DNA of 64,000 nucleotides from Sagittula sp048553715 (GTDB lineage Bacteria > Pseudomonadota > Alphaproteobacteria > Rhodobacterales > Rhodobacteraceae), in the NCBI RefSeq assembly GCF_048553715.1, contig NZ_JBLZNC010000009.1, positions 1 to 64,000 of the forward strand, read 5' to 3'. The first letter of the stretch is position 1; each line of letters begins with the position of its first letter. Made by a program: the position numbers and the translations under genes. This document shows positions 17,096-25,834 of the stretch, in pieces. The notes beneath the pieces were generated by a model. The model worked only from the letters and a program-made list of their open reading frames with translations, was not told the origin of the DNA and did not search any database.

Positions 17096-17114
17096 GATAC
17101 CAATGATTGGTATC
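17096..17114. promoter_or_regulatory. Perfect palindrome, likely operator of the RTX-Hint gene
   Basis: GATACCAATGATTGGTATC has two exact nine-base arms around one central base. It lies in AT-rich DNA 188 bases before the RTX-Hint start and 82 bases after the AraC stop. A symmetric site like this suits a dimeric repressor or LuxR-, GntR- or LacI-type factor better than an AraC protein, which usually binds direct repeats. The regulator is not identified. Confidence 0.6.
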
Positions 17115-17302
17115 GCAAATTGGCGTTCCCTATCGGAAAAGGGAGAAAACAAACGCAAACAACTGTTTCCATTTTTACAAGTTGCTTAATCGGATATTTA
17201 CCCTCACCATTCGGATAGGTTTTTAAGGCAAGCACACGATTCCCGAGAATCCCGTCTGCCGCGGACCACAGAAATTGCGCCCGATGATATGTGGAGAATC
17301 CA

Positions 17303-19393
17303 ATGCCCGACTATTCAGTAACAAACGTTTACAAAGTAGATGCGTCCCTTTTGGATGCAGACCTGGGCGCGATCCTTCAAGTTTCAGTATTGAACTCCGG
17401 ACAGCAATACAGCGGAACATTTTCGGATAATGACGGGGCGCTATCCTCTTCGGATACGGGCGAAACTACTTTCACATTTTCTTCTACCGGCGAAACCTAT
17501 CCGATCACTTATATCGGCTCAGGGCAGGCAACAGCGCTGTCGCTTTTGGGCCTGGGTTTGTTCCCCCGTCAAATCGCCGCGTTTGAGGTGGAGGGCGAGA
17601 CCTACATCTACGCCCCCCAAGGCTTGCCGCCGCTCAGCGGCTTGCTCATGAACATCAGTATCACTGGCGATGCGGCTGTGGCTTTTGCTCGCGACGGCAA
17701 GGTCGACGGCACCGAAGCTGACGATGTGATGAACGTGGGCTACACCGACGCACAAGGTGACCAGATCACAAGTGGTGCTGACTCCATATACGGCTACGGC
17801 GGGAACGACGTCATCTCTGGGGGGGGCGGCAATGACACGATCTTTGGCGGCACCGGCAACGACTACATTCTCGGCGGGACGGGCAGTGATCGTCTGAACG
17901 GTGATGCCGGAAACGACACGCTGATCGGTGGGGATGGTAACGATACTATTTCCGGTGGCGGTGGCGACGATGTGATCAACGGCAGCGCCGGCAATGATCT
18001 GATGTACGGCGGCGACGGAAACGACGAGTTTCTAAGTGGTGGCGGCACAGGAAACGACACGGTTTACGCTGGTGAGGGCGATGACATCTGGCGCGCAGGT
18101 GACAGTCTGTCGGCCTCTGATGATGTCTATCTGCAGGGCGGCAATGACCTTGCCGAAATCGGCTACTATACTATTGCGCCCACTGAGGATCCCGACATTC
18201 TGGACGGCGGCGACGGTCAGGATACGCTGTCCTTCGATGCCTCGTCCGTTGATGGCTTTGCTCTCGGAGTGGATCTGAACGATGACGGGACAGCCACCGG
18301 CATTGGTTTCGGGTCGATCGTCACCAATTTCGAACATGTGCGCGGCAACTCCAGCAACAACAATATCAGCGGTAATATACTCGACAACGAACTGCTTGGC
18401 CTCGGCGGCAATGATACGCTGAACGGTGAAGGCGGTAACGATACGTTGGACGGCGGCGACGGCAATGACCTGATCACCGGCGGTGACGGCAACGACCTGA
18501 TCACCGGCGGGGCAGGGGCCGACACGATGTCCGGCGGGGCTGGGGATGACACGTTCTTCATCACCGATGCGGCGCAAGCGGCGGGTGACAGCATCAGTGG
18601 CGGCACCGGGCCGGACGACACGCTGGATTATGACGTTCTGGACCTGACCGGCTCTGGGCCGCGCACCATCAATGCCGTCGAAGACCCCGACGACAGTGGG
18701 GCCTTTCGCGGAACGGTCACCTTTGAAACCGGCGCTGTTCTGCAGTTCAGCGGGATCGAGAACATTATCTGTTTCGGGCGCGGCACCCAGATCACGACCA
18801 ACACCGGACAGAAGGCCGTCGAAACTCTGGAAGTGGGTGATCTGGTCGCGACGGTCGATCACGGCATGCAACCGATCCGCTGGATCGGCAGCACCAAGCT
18901 CAGTCCCGAGGATCTGGCGGCGAAACCCAAGCTTGCGCCTATTCGCATTCGCGCAGGAGCGCTTGGGGATGGCTTGCCGCTGCAGGATCTTTGGGTGTCG
19001 CGCCAGCATCGGGTTCTGCTGCGCTCCAAGATCGCAGATCGCATGTTCGGAAATCCCGAAGTCCTGGTACCGGCGGTGAAGCTGCAGGGCATCGAAGGAA
19101 TTGACATCGATTACGAGGCGACAGACGTGGAGTATTTCCATATCCTGTTTGACCGTCACGAAGTCGTCTTTTCAAATGGCGCGGCAACAGAAAGCCTATT
19201 TACCGGACCGGAAGCCATGAAATCTGTTTCCGCAGAAGCCCGCGAAGAAATTTTGGAGCTGTTTCCCGATATCGCGTCCGAACATTGCATCCGGCAACCG
19301 GGGCGCCCTATTCCCGAAACAGGAAAGATGATCAATCAACTTTTGTTTCGTCATAAGAAGAATAACAAGCCGTTATATTCCGAAGCACTGTAA
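17303..19393 (+). CDS. RTX-repeat exoprotein with C-terminal Hint domain
   Basis: A 696-residue acidic protein from ATG 17303 (GGAG six bases upstream). The first 140 residues are a beta-rich region without a signal peptide. Two blocks of GGxGxDxLx calcium-binding nonapeptides follow, at about residues 155-250 and 360-425, as in type I secreted proteins. A Hint domain begins at Cys490 (CFGRGTQITTNTGQK) and keeps GALGDGLPLQDLWVSRQHRVLL. Hint domains with this layout are common in Rhodobacterales and may self-cleave; cleavage here is unproven. The C-terminal tail is basic (LLFRHKKNNK). No type I secretion genes are in the window. Confidence 0.9.
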   Translation: MPDYSVTNVYKVDASLLDADLGAILQVSVLNSGQQYSGTFSDNDGALSSSDTGETTFTFSSTGETYPITYIGSGQATALSLLGLGLFPRQIAAFEVEGETYIYAPQGLPPLSGLLMNISITGDAAVAFARDGKVDGTEADDVMNVGYTDAQGDQITSGADSIYGYGGNDVISGGGGNDTIFGGTGNDYILGGTGSDRLNGDAGNDTLIGGDGNDTISGGGGDDVINGSAGNDLMYGGDGNDEFLSGGGTGNDTVYAGEGDDIWRAGDSLSASDDVYLQGGNDLAEIGYYTIAPTEDPDILDGGDGQDTLSFDASSVDGFALGVDLNDDGTATGIGFGSIVTNFEHVRGNSSNNNISGNILDNELLGLGGNDTLNGEGGNDTLDGGDGNDLITGGDGNDLITGGAGADTMSGGAGDDTFFITDAAQAAGDSISGGTGPDDTLDYDVLDLTGSGPRTINAVEDPDDSGAFRGTVTFETGAVLQFSGIENIICFGRGTQITTNTGQKAVETLEVGDLVATVDHGMQPIRWIGSTKLSPEDLAAKPKLAPIRIRAGALGDGLPLQDLWVSRQHRVLLRSKIADRMFGNPEVLVPAVKLQGIEGIDIDYEATDVEYFHILFDRHEVVFSNGAATESLFTGPEAMKSVSAEAREEILELFPDIASEHCIRQPGRPIPETGKMINQLLFRHKKNNKPLYSEAL

Positions 19394-19438
19394 ACTACAC
19401 GCGCTGTAATTCGATCAAACCCAAGCAAGGGAGCCGAT

Positions 19439-19669
19439 ATGTCCGCACAAGACCATTTCGCAGATATTCCCGCCAGCGGTTGGGGCGTACGGAAAAACAA
19501 ACCCGCGCCGAAATCTTTCGACTGGGACTATAAGATGGAGTTCGAGGCAACTCGGTCTTCTGAAGATTTCAAAGATGACATTCGCCCAAGCAGTGGTCTT
19601 TGGCTGGTGCCAGTCTTTATGGCGGGCATGTGCTTTTGGGGTGTGATCCTGAAGTGGGTCTTCTTCTGA
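19439..19669 (+). CDS. Small C-terminally membrane-anchored protein
   Basis: A 76-residue protein. The soluble N-terminus is charged and rich in Asp and Glu (SFDWDYKMEFEATRSSEDFKDD), and the last about 22 residues form one hydrophobic helix (GLWLVPVFMAGMCFWGVILK) ending in WVFF. AAGGGAG lies five bases before ATG 19439. It sits 45 bases after the RTX-Hint gene and 35 bases before a Hint-like gene, all on one strand, which suggests one operon. No family was recognised. Confidence 0.7.
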   Translation: MSAQDHFADIPASGWGVRKNKPAPKSFDWDYKMEFEATRSSEDFKDDIRPSSGLWLVPVFMAGMCFWGVILKWVFF

Positions 19670-19704
19670 TATAGCGGTTTTGAGTTCGGCAAGGGGATGT
19701 CGCG

Positions 19705-20178
19705 ATGACCCAATTCAGCAATGTCTGTGCAGATGTCGGCATCGTCGACTCCGTCGAGTTGTACACAAGGGCGGGCAGTTTGCCGGCCAGCCATTTGTAT
19801 GCGGGCGACGAGATTATCAGCCGCGATGCAGGCTTTGCCAGGGTGCAACGCATTTCAACCTCGCAGGGCCGAAGGCGGCTGGTGCGTGTTGAGCGCGGCG
19901 CTTTCGGCAATGGTGTGCCACATAGCGATACGCTTCTGGCCGAAGACCAGCTTGTTCATGTGCCCGGACCGCTGACCAAATCCGGCCATCTTGCTAACAG
20001 TTTGCAATGTCGTGCCGTCGATCTGGTCGACGCTGGGCTGGCCACACACGAAGAGATCTGTGATGTGCGTCTGGTGCACATATACTGCGGCGGACCAAAG
20101 ATACTCTATTGCAATGGGCTGGAAATCATCGGTGGCGATGCGATCATACCGGAACGCAGACGGCAGTTTTCCCGGTGA
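19705..20178 (+). CDS. Stand-alone Hint-like domain protein
   Basis: A 157-residue protein that reads like a compact, diverged Hint domain. It starts LYTRAGSLPASHLYAGDEII, continues through VRVERGAFGNGVPHSDTLLAEDQL, which matches the GALG-GLP-DL-VS-H block of the RTX-Hint protein upstream, and has later Hint-like strands. The N-terminal Cys or Ser nucleophile and the HRV histidine of self-cleaving Hint domains are not evident: VELYTR stands at the first position and EDQLVHV at the second. It may therefore be an inactive binding or regulatory partner. The IS30 element begins 12 bases after its stop. Confidence in the fold is moderate. Confidence 0.6.
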   Translation: MTQFSNVCADVGIVDSVELYTRAGSLPASHLYAGDEIISRDAGFARVQRISTSQGRRRLVRVERGAFGNGVPHSDTLLAEDQLVHVPGPLTKSGHLANSLQCRAVDLVDAGLATHEEICDVRLVHIYCGGPKILYCNGLEIIGGDAIIPERRRQFSR

Positions 20179-20228
20179 CGTGATGGGTCGGTGAACTCAC
20201 GGTGAAGCGCAATTCCTGATATGTCTTT

Positions 20229-21282
20229 CTATTCCAATCGGTTCTGGATTTCCATCAGCTTAGCCTCGAAGACTTCCGCAGGCGTTCGGTAACCAAGACA
20301 TTTGCGAGGGGTGGAATTGAGGCGCTGACAGATCGACCTCAAATATCGATTTGTCAGCGCCGTTGGGTCGGTTGATCGGGGTAGATATTTCCGCAGCCTG
20401 CTGTTGGTGTTTTCGACGGTGCCCTTCTGATACGGCGCTTGCGGGTCACAGAACCACGCGTCCGCTCCGAGCCCGGCCTTCAGATGTTTCCAGGCCGAGA
20501 ACTCGGTGCCGCGGTCAAAGGTGATCGACTGGCGTGCATCGGCGGGTAGGGGAGTCAAGCCCTGGATCAGCGCCTCCATGATCGGTTTGGACTGACGATC
20601 TTCGTTGCGCATCACCACAGTTAACCGGCTGACGCGTTCGACAAGGGATGTGACATTCGCCTTGCCATGCTCCTTGCGGAACATCATCAGATCGCACTCC
20701 CAGTGGCCGAAAACAGCGCGCTCTGCGACGGCTTCAGGCCTATGTGACAAGCTCTGCGTATCAAAGATGTGGCCACGCTGATGGCGTCGATACCCTCGTG
20801 GCCTGCGACGACGACGATGTTCGGGCAGATGCCGGTAGAACTGTTCGTCGCGGCCATCCTTGGAATAAGCAAACCGATAGATCGTCCTCCTCTCGGGATA
20901 TCGCGTGCCGCGATACCCTGCCGGGCTGCGCGTGGCTCACGCGGATCGGATGGCGTTCGAGCCGCATGCGTCCGGCTATCTGTTCCGGCGACCAGCCAGC
21001 CTTTAGTCGGTCTTCGATAGCTTCCTTCAATTCAGGGTGAACGATCATCTTGCGATGGATGGCGCGGCGCTTTTCGTACATGCCTTGGGCGTTCATCGCA
21101 TAGTAGCCATTCAGCTCGGGCAGTTCCTTGTCAGTAAAGAAATTCCTGTTCAGTTCGCGGTAAATCGTTGAGGGCGCTCGACCCAGCCGATCCACAATCT
21201 CAGGGATGGGCATCCTGGCTTCTCGCCACTTGGCAATCTTGATGCGTTCCTGGAAACTCAGGTGAGGGAAGCAGCGTCCCAT
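20229..21282 (-). pseudogene. IS30-family transposase, frameshifted
   Basis: The 5' part (from ATG 21282) encodes the IS30 DNA-binding half with LSFQERIKIAKWREARMP, RAPSTIYRELNRN and GWSPEQIAGRMRLERHPI. The 3' part, in another frame from about 20885, encodes TIYRFAYSKDGRDEQFYRHL and the DDE core with GHWECDL, ITFDRGTEFS and QKGTVENTN. Compared with related IS30 transposases, where SH is followed directly by ETIY, about 43 extra bases lie at the joint and shift the frame. A full transposase is therefore unlikely. Confidence 0.85.
20895..20918. repeat. Near-palindromic insert within the transposase gene
   Basis: GGGATATCGCG and CGCGATACCC flank a two-base centre, a hairpin with one bulged base. 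It lies inside the about 43 extra bases that break the IS30 transposase frame, so the lesion itself is a small palindromic insert and not a simple indel. Confidence 0.5.
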
Positions 21283-21455
21283 TGGCGATCCTCCGTACAA
21301 CATTCTGTTTCGATACAGAATTTGCACTTCGTTTGTGAATCCACCCGGCTACATGTTGCCTGCGTGATAATCAACATTATGTAAAGAAATAGCCACGTTG
21401 GCCTTGGGCTTCATTCCGTTTAAACACGGGAGCACCGCCGCTCAGGAGCCCAGCC

Positions 21456-22001
21456 ATGCACACAATCCCGCCCATCCTTGACGGCGACTTCCGGTTTTTT
21501 GCGTTGGACGTGGAGACCGCGAACACACAACGCGGGTCAATCTGCCAGCTTGGCATCGCGGGCGTGCGTCACGACAACACGATTGAGACATGGACGAGCT
21601 ACGTCGATCCGCAGACGGATGACTGGTCCTGTACCCACATCCACGGCATCACCGGCGATCATGTTCTGGGCGCGCCCTTGATTGCCGATGTGTTGGACCT
21701 GTGGGATGCGCCCTTGATGGGCGCGGTGATTTACCAGCACTCCGGCTTTGACAAAGCCGCCATTGTCGCCGCGTGCCGGACCTATCAACGCGATGCCCCG
21801 GACTGGACGTGGCGCGACAGCGTTCAGGTCGCGCGCAAGGCCTGGCCGGAGCTTAAGGGCAATGGCGGTCATGGTCTGGCCTCGTTGAAGCGGCATTTGA
21901 ACCTGTCGTTCCGCCACCACGACGCTGGCGAAGATGCCCGCGCCGCAGCACAGGTTGTCTTGGCTGCCGAGGCGCACACCGGCGTGCCCCAGCCCGCGTG
22001 A
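21456..22001 (+). CDS. DnaQ-like 3'-5' exonuclease domain protein
   Basis: A 181-residue protein with the DEDD exonuclease pattern. Motif I is FFALDVETAN. Motif II lies near YQHSGFDKAAIVAA, which supplies the Asp after the Ser-Gly-Phe. The C-terminal motif III is HHDAGEDARAAAQV, with the DEDDh His and Asp. It resembles small epsilon-like exonucleases that trim DNA or RNA 3' ends. ATG 21456 has GGAGC about nine bases upstream. It stands alone between the IS element and the first peptide ABC operon; its cellular role is open. Confidence 0.85.
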   Translation: MHTIPPILDGDFRFFALDVETANTQRGSICQLGIAGVRHDNTIETWTSYVDPQTDDWSCTHIHGITGDHVLGAPLIADVLDLWDAPLMGAVIYQHSGFDKAAIVAACRTYQRDAPDWTWRDSVQVARKAWPELKGNGGHGLASLKRHLNLSFRHHDAGEDARAAAQVVLAAEAHTGVPQPA

Positions 22002-22224
22002 CGGCCCCAAAGAATGCTCAAAAATGCGTCGCTGCGCATTAACCAAGGGTCAGTCCAGCCTATCAAGCTGGATAACTTACGTTCGCCAAGGCACTGTTAC
22101 TCCTGAACAAATGGCTCCGCAGCATTGCCCATGTGTGGAACGCATGTGCTCATGCAAGATCGGCATTTGCACATAATTAACCCATTTCCATAGGTTTGCC
22201 GTCAGTCAAAACAGGGAGCCTATA

Positions 22225-23787
22225 ATGAATTTCCTTAAATCTTGCGTCGCAGCGACCGCGCTTGCGACCGCCTTTTCCAGCACAGCTTTTGCCGAAATCA
22301 GCCTGAACGTCGCCTATGACGCGGATCCTGTGTCCATGGACCCCTATGAGCAGCTGTCCGGCGGCACGCTGCAGCTCAACCATATGGTGTTCGACCCGCT
22401 GGTGCGCTGGACCCAAGACCTGCAGTTCGAAGGCCGTCTTGCGACAAGCTGGGAGCAGATCGACGAGACCACCATGCGCTTTACGCTGCGCCAAGGTGTG
22501 AAATTCCACTCCGGCAACGAGATGACCGCAAAGGACATCGACTGGACCTTTGACCGCATCAAGCAATCGCCCGACTTCAAAGGCATCTTTGCTCCCTTCA
22601 CCGATATCGAAGTGGTCGACGACTACACCGTCGATCTGAAGACCTCCGAAGCCTATCCGCTGGTGCTGCACACCGCGACCTACCTGTTCGCGATGGATTC
22701 CGAATTCTACAGCGGCACAACCGAGGACGGTGCCGACAAGGCCGAAGTGGTCAAGCACGGCGACAGCTTTGCCTCGCGCAACATCTCCGGCACCGGCCCC
22801 TTTACCGTGACCGAGCGTGAGCAGGGCGTGAAGGTCGTGTTCGACCGTTTTGACGGCTACTGGGACACCGACTCCGAAGGCAACGTGGACGAAATCGTCC
22901 TGACCCCGATCAAGGAAGACCCCACCCGTGTGGCGGCCCTTTTGTCCGGTGACGTTGATTTCATCGCGCCCGTTCCGCCGACCGATCTCAAGCGCCTCGA
23001 AGATGCCGACGGCGTGCAGCTGATCACGATGCCCGGCACCCGCATCATCACGTTCCAGATGAACCAAGACCGTGTAGAGGCCTTCAAGGATCCCAAAGTC
23101 CGTCAGGCCATCGACATGGCGGTGAACAACTCCGGTATCGTTGATCGCATCATGCGCGGCTTTGGCACCGTGGGTGCGCAGGCATCTCCCGAAGGTTACG
23201 CAGGCTACATCGACGGTCTGGCCCCGCGCTACGACGTGGAAAAAGCCAAAGAGCTGATGGCCGAGGCAGGCTATGCCGAAGGCTTCTCGATCTCGATGAT
23301 GGCGCCCAACAACCGCTATGTGAACGACGACAAGATCGCACAGGCCGTGGCCTCGATGCTGTCCCAGATCGGCATCACCGTGGATCTGCAGACCCTGCCC
23401 AAGGCGCAGTACTGGCCCGAATTCGATGCCCGCGCGGCGGACATGATGATGATCGGCTGGCACGCGGATACCGAGGATTCGGCCAACTTCCACCAGTTCC
23501 TGACCGCCTGCCCCGATCCTGAAACCGGCAACGGCCAGTACAACTCGGGCAACTACTGCAACGAAGAAGCCGATGCGCTGATGGTTGCGGCCAACGCCGA
23601 AGTCGACCCCGACAAACGCGCGGCCCTGCTGCAGGATCTGGAACAGATTCTGTATGACGAAGCCGCCTTTATCCCGCTGCACTGGCAGGATCTGGCATGG
23701 GGCGCCAAAGAAGGCATGAACGCGGACGAAATCGTCAACGCGCTGAACTTCCCCTACTTTGGCGACCTTGTGGTGTCGCAGGACTAA
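22225..23787 (+). CDS. Peptide-type ABC importer, periplasmic binding protein (system 1)
   Basis: A 520-residue family-5 solute-binding protein with a signal peptide (cleavage near AFA-EISLN). It carries typical SBP_bac_5 blocks: YDADPVSMDPYEQ, FHSGNEMTAKDIDWTFDR and KDPKVRQAIDMAV. CAGGGAG precedes ATG 22225. It is the first gene of a full ABC operon (binding protein, two permeases, two ATPases). The ligand may be a di- or oligopeptide or another small molecule and cannot be read from sequence. Confidence 0.9.
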   Translation: MNFLKSCVAATALATAFSSTAFAEISLNVAYDADPVSMDPYEQLSGGTLQLNHMVFDPLVRWTQDLQFEGRLATSWEQIDETTMRFTLRQGVKFHSGNEMTAKDIDWTFDRIKQSPDFKGIFAPFTDIEVVDDYTVDLKTSEAYPLVLHTATYLFAMDSEFYSGTTEDGADKAEVVKHGDSFASRNISGTGPFTVTEREQGVKVVFDRFDGYWDTDSEGNVDEIVLTPIKEDPTRVAALLSGDVDFIAPVPPTDLKRLEDADGVQLITMPGTRIITFQMNQDRVEAFKDPKVRQAIDMAVNNSGIVDRIMRGFGTVGAQASPEGYAGYIDGLAPRYDVEKAKELMAEAGYAEGFSISMMAPNNRYVNDDKIAQAVASMLSQIGITVDLQTLPKAQYWPEFDARAADMMMIGWHADTEDSANFHQFLTACPDPETGNGQYNSGNYCNEEADALMVAANAEVDPDKRAALLQDLEQILYDEAAFIPLHWQDLAWGAKEGMNADEIVNALNFPYFGDLVVSQD

Positions 23788-23796
23788 GAACCCCTT

Positions 23797-23858
23797 CAGG
23801 GGCGCATGGCCGCGCCCCTGATCCTTGGGCGGGCCGTGCTATAGTGGCGCGGCCCGCC
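23797..23858 (+). promoter_or_regulatory. Two tandem hairpins between binding protein and permease genes
   Basis: The first stem is CAGGGGCG with CGCCCCTG (23797-23820, eight-base loop). The second is GGCGGGCC with GGCCCGCC (23828-23858). They lie between the binding-protein stop and the first permease. Such elements commonly stabilise the upstream message or thin out downstream transcription, so the binding protein is made in excess. Confidence 0.6.
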
Positions 23859-23890
23859 ATTGGGCAACGATAACAAAAGGACGGCCAAAG

Positions 23891-24871
23891 ATGTTCGCCT
23901 ACCTCGTCAAACGGGTGTTCCAAGCCATCGCGGTCATGCTGGTGATCTCGCTGATCGGTTTTGCCATTCAGGGCAATCTCGGAGACCCCCTGCGGGAGCT
24001 CGTCGGTCAATCCGTGTCCGAAGACGTCCGCCAAGAGCTGCGTGATGAGCTGGGTCTGAACGACCCGTTTCTGGTGCAATACTGGCGCTTTCTGGGCAAT
24101 GCCTTGCAGGGCGATCTGGGCACGTCCTATTTTTTCAAGGAACCGGCGCTGGACGTCATCCTGAAAAAGCTGCCCGCCACGCTGGAGCTGGTCTTTGGCG
24201 CGACGATCATCATCATCGGCCTGTCCGTCCCATTAGGTGTCTATACCGCGATCCGCCCTGACAGCTGGCTCAGCCGCGCCATCATGGCCGTGTCGATCAT
24301 CGGTATTTCGATCCCTGTCTTTCTGACCGCAATTGCCATGATCTATCTGTTCTCGGTCGAATTGGGCTGGGCACCGTCCTTTGGCCGTGGCGAGACAGTG
24401 CATGTCTTTGGCTACTGGGAGACAAACTTTCTGACCGTCGATGGCTGGGCGCATATCATCATGCCATCGGTCGCGCTGTCGTCTATCATGTTGCCGATGT
24501 TCATTCGTCTGATCCGGGCGGAGATGCTTGAAGTGCTGCAATCGGAATATGTCCGCTTTGCCAAGGCCAAGGGCATTGCCCCCTGGCGGATCTATTTCGT
24601 CCACGCGTTGAAAAACACGCTGCTGCCGGTCATCACCGTGGGCGGTGTGCAGATCGGCACCATGGTCGCCTATACGATCCTGACCGAAACCGTGTTCAGC
24701 TGGCCGGGCATGGGGTCCATGTTCCTTGAGGCGGTGAACCGCGTCGACACACCCCTGATCGTGGCCTACCTTATCGTGGTCGGCTTTATCTTTGTCATCA
24801 CCAACACAATCGTTGATCTGATCTACGGGCTGGTCAATCCCACCGTCAAACTCGCGAGGATGGGCGCATGA
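23891..24871 (+). CDS. Peptide-type ABC importer permease, DppB-like (system 1)
   Basis: A 326-residue inner-membrane permease with about six helices. It has the N-terminal VKRVFQAIAVMLVISLIGF helix and the conserved EAA loop read as EYVRFAKAKGIAPWRIYFVHALKN (landmarks EYVRFAKAKG and VHALKN). The start is ATG 23891, with AAAAGGA upstream. Its stop overlaps the next start (ATGA). It pairs with the next permease to form the channel. Confidence 0.9.
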   Translation: MFAYLVKRVFQAIAVMLVISLIGFAIQGNLGDPLRELVGQSVSEDVRQELRDELGLNDPFLVQYWRFLGNALQGDLGTSYFFKEPALDVILKKLPATLELVFGATIIIIGLSVPLGVYTAIRPDSWLSRAIMAVSIIGISIPVFLTAIAMIYLFSVELGWAPSFGRGETVHVFGYWETNFLTVDGWAHIIMPSVALSSIMLPMFIRLIRAEMLEVLQSEYVRFAKAKGIAPWRIYFVHALKNTLLPVITVGGVQIGTMVAYTILTETVFSWPGMGSMFLEAVNRVDTPLIVAYLIVVGFIFVITNTIVDLIYGLVNPTVKLARMGA

Positions 24872-25830
24872 CCGACCAATCCGCAGAAAACCCCGTTTTG
24901 CTGGCGCGGCGGCCGTCGCGGCTGCGCGCGCTTTGGAACAGCCCGATTGGCTATAACTTTCGCCGCAATCCGGTGGCGATCGTCTCCCTGACGGTCTTTG
25001 TGATCATCACGGTGCTTAGCCTGCTGGCCCCGGTGATTGCGCCGTTCGATCCCTATGATCCGGCACAGATCGACATCATGAATTCGGAATATCCGCCCTC
25101 ATGGGTGGATGGCAGCCTGCCTGAATTCTGGCTGGGCACCGATGATCAGGGACGCGATCTGTGGTCGACGATCCTCTACGGCACGCGCCTGTCGCTGATG
25201 ATCGGCCTGTGCGCCGTGGTGGTTCAGGCGTTTCTCGGCATCTCCATCGGGTTGATTTCTGGCTATGTCGGCGGGCGCACCGACAGCATTTTGATGCGAC
25301 TGGCCGACATCCAGCTGTCGTTTTCCACGCTGATGGTGGCGATCATCTTTCTGGCGTTGACGCAGGCGCTGTTCGGCTCCGAAGTATTCAGCCGCTATGC
25401 CGTTGTGTTTCTGATTGCGGTGATCGGGGTGGCGGAATGGCCGCAATACGCGCGCACCGTGCGCGCCACGGTCCTTGCAGAGAAAAAGAAGGAATATGTG
25501 GACAGCGTCCGTGTTCTGGGCTTTGGCCCCGGCCGCATCATGATCCGCCACATCCTGCCCAACTCGCTGTCGCCGATTTTTGTCATCTCCACCGTGCAGG
25601 TCGCCAACGCGATCATTTCCGAGGCCTCGCTGAGCTTTCTAGGGCTGGGCATGCCGCCCTCGCAACCCTCGCTTGGCTCGCTGATCTCCGCAGGCTTTGA
25701 CTATATCCTGTCGGGGTCGTGGTGGATCACGGTCATCCCCGGTACGGTGCTGGTGGTGCTGGTGCTTGTGATCAACCTGCTGGGCGATTGGGTGCGTGAT
25801 GTGCTCAACCCGAAACTTTACAAAGGGTGA
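24868..25830 (+). CDS. Peptide-type ABC importer permease, DppC-like (system 1)
   Basis: A 320-residue inner-membrane permease. It has the DppC hallmark GTDDQGRDLWSTILYGTRLS in the first periplasmic loop and an EAA loop with EYVDSVRVLGFG and HILPNSLSP. The start overlaps the preceding stop by four bases, showing translational coupling. It forms the heteromeric channel with the DppB-like partner. Confidence 0.9.
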   Translation: MTDQSAENPVLLARRPSRLRALWNSPIGYNFRRNPVAIVSLTVFVIITVLSLLAPVIAPFDPYDPAQIDIMNSEYPPSWVDGSLPEFWLGTDDQGRDLWSTILYGTRLSLMIGLCAVVVQAFLGISIGLISGYVGGRTDSILMRLADIQLSFSTLMVAIIFLALTQALFGSEVFSRYAVVFLIAVIGVAEWPQYARTVRATVLAEKKKEYVDSVRVLGFGPGRIMIRHILPNSLSPIFVISTVQVANAIISEASLSFLGLGMPPSQPSLGSLISAGFDYILSGSWWITVIPGTVLVVLVLVINLLGDWVRDVLNPKLYKG

Positions 25831-25834
25831 CGTC

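Larger units (their letters stand above)
20190..21345 (-). mobile_element. IS30-family insertion sequence, damaged
   Basis: About 1,156 bases bounded by imperfect terminal inverted repeats. The left end reads GGTGAACTCAC then GAAGCGCAATTCCTG; the right end, on the other strand, reads GGTGGATTCAC then GAAGTGCAAATTCTG. One transposase gene fills the element on the minus strand but is interrupted. No clear target-site duplication is visible. The element sits just after the Hint-like gene without cutting it. Confidence 0.8.

Noticed and set aside
17750..18560. Repeats in the RTX gene considered as a CRISPR or DNA repeat array
   Set aside because: The repeats are 27-base codon-level repeats encoding GGxGxDxLx calcium motifs, with varied DNA and no spacers.
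18770..19393. Intein in the RTX protein
   Set aside because: There is no C-terminal extein-like continuation and no splice-junction Asn followed by Cys/Ser/Thr that I could identify. The C-terminal Hint layout suits cleavage-type Hint proteins of Rhodobacterales.
20750..20900. Programmed frameshift in the IS30 transposase
   Set aside because: No slippery run lies at the joint, and about 43 extra bases separate the two frames. This fits a disruptive insertion better than recoding.
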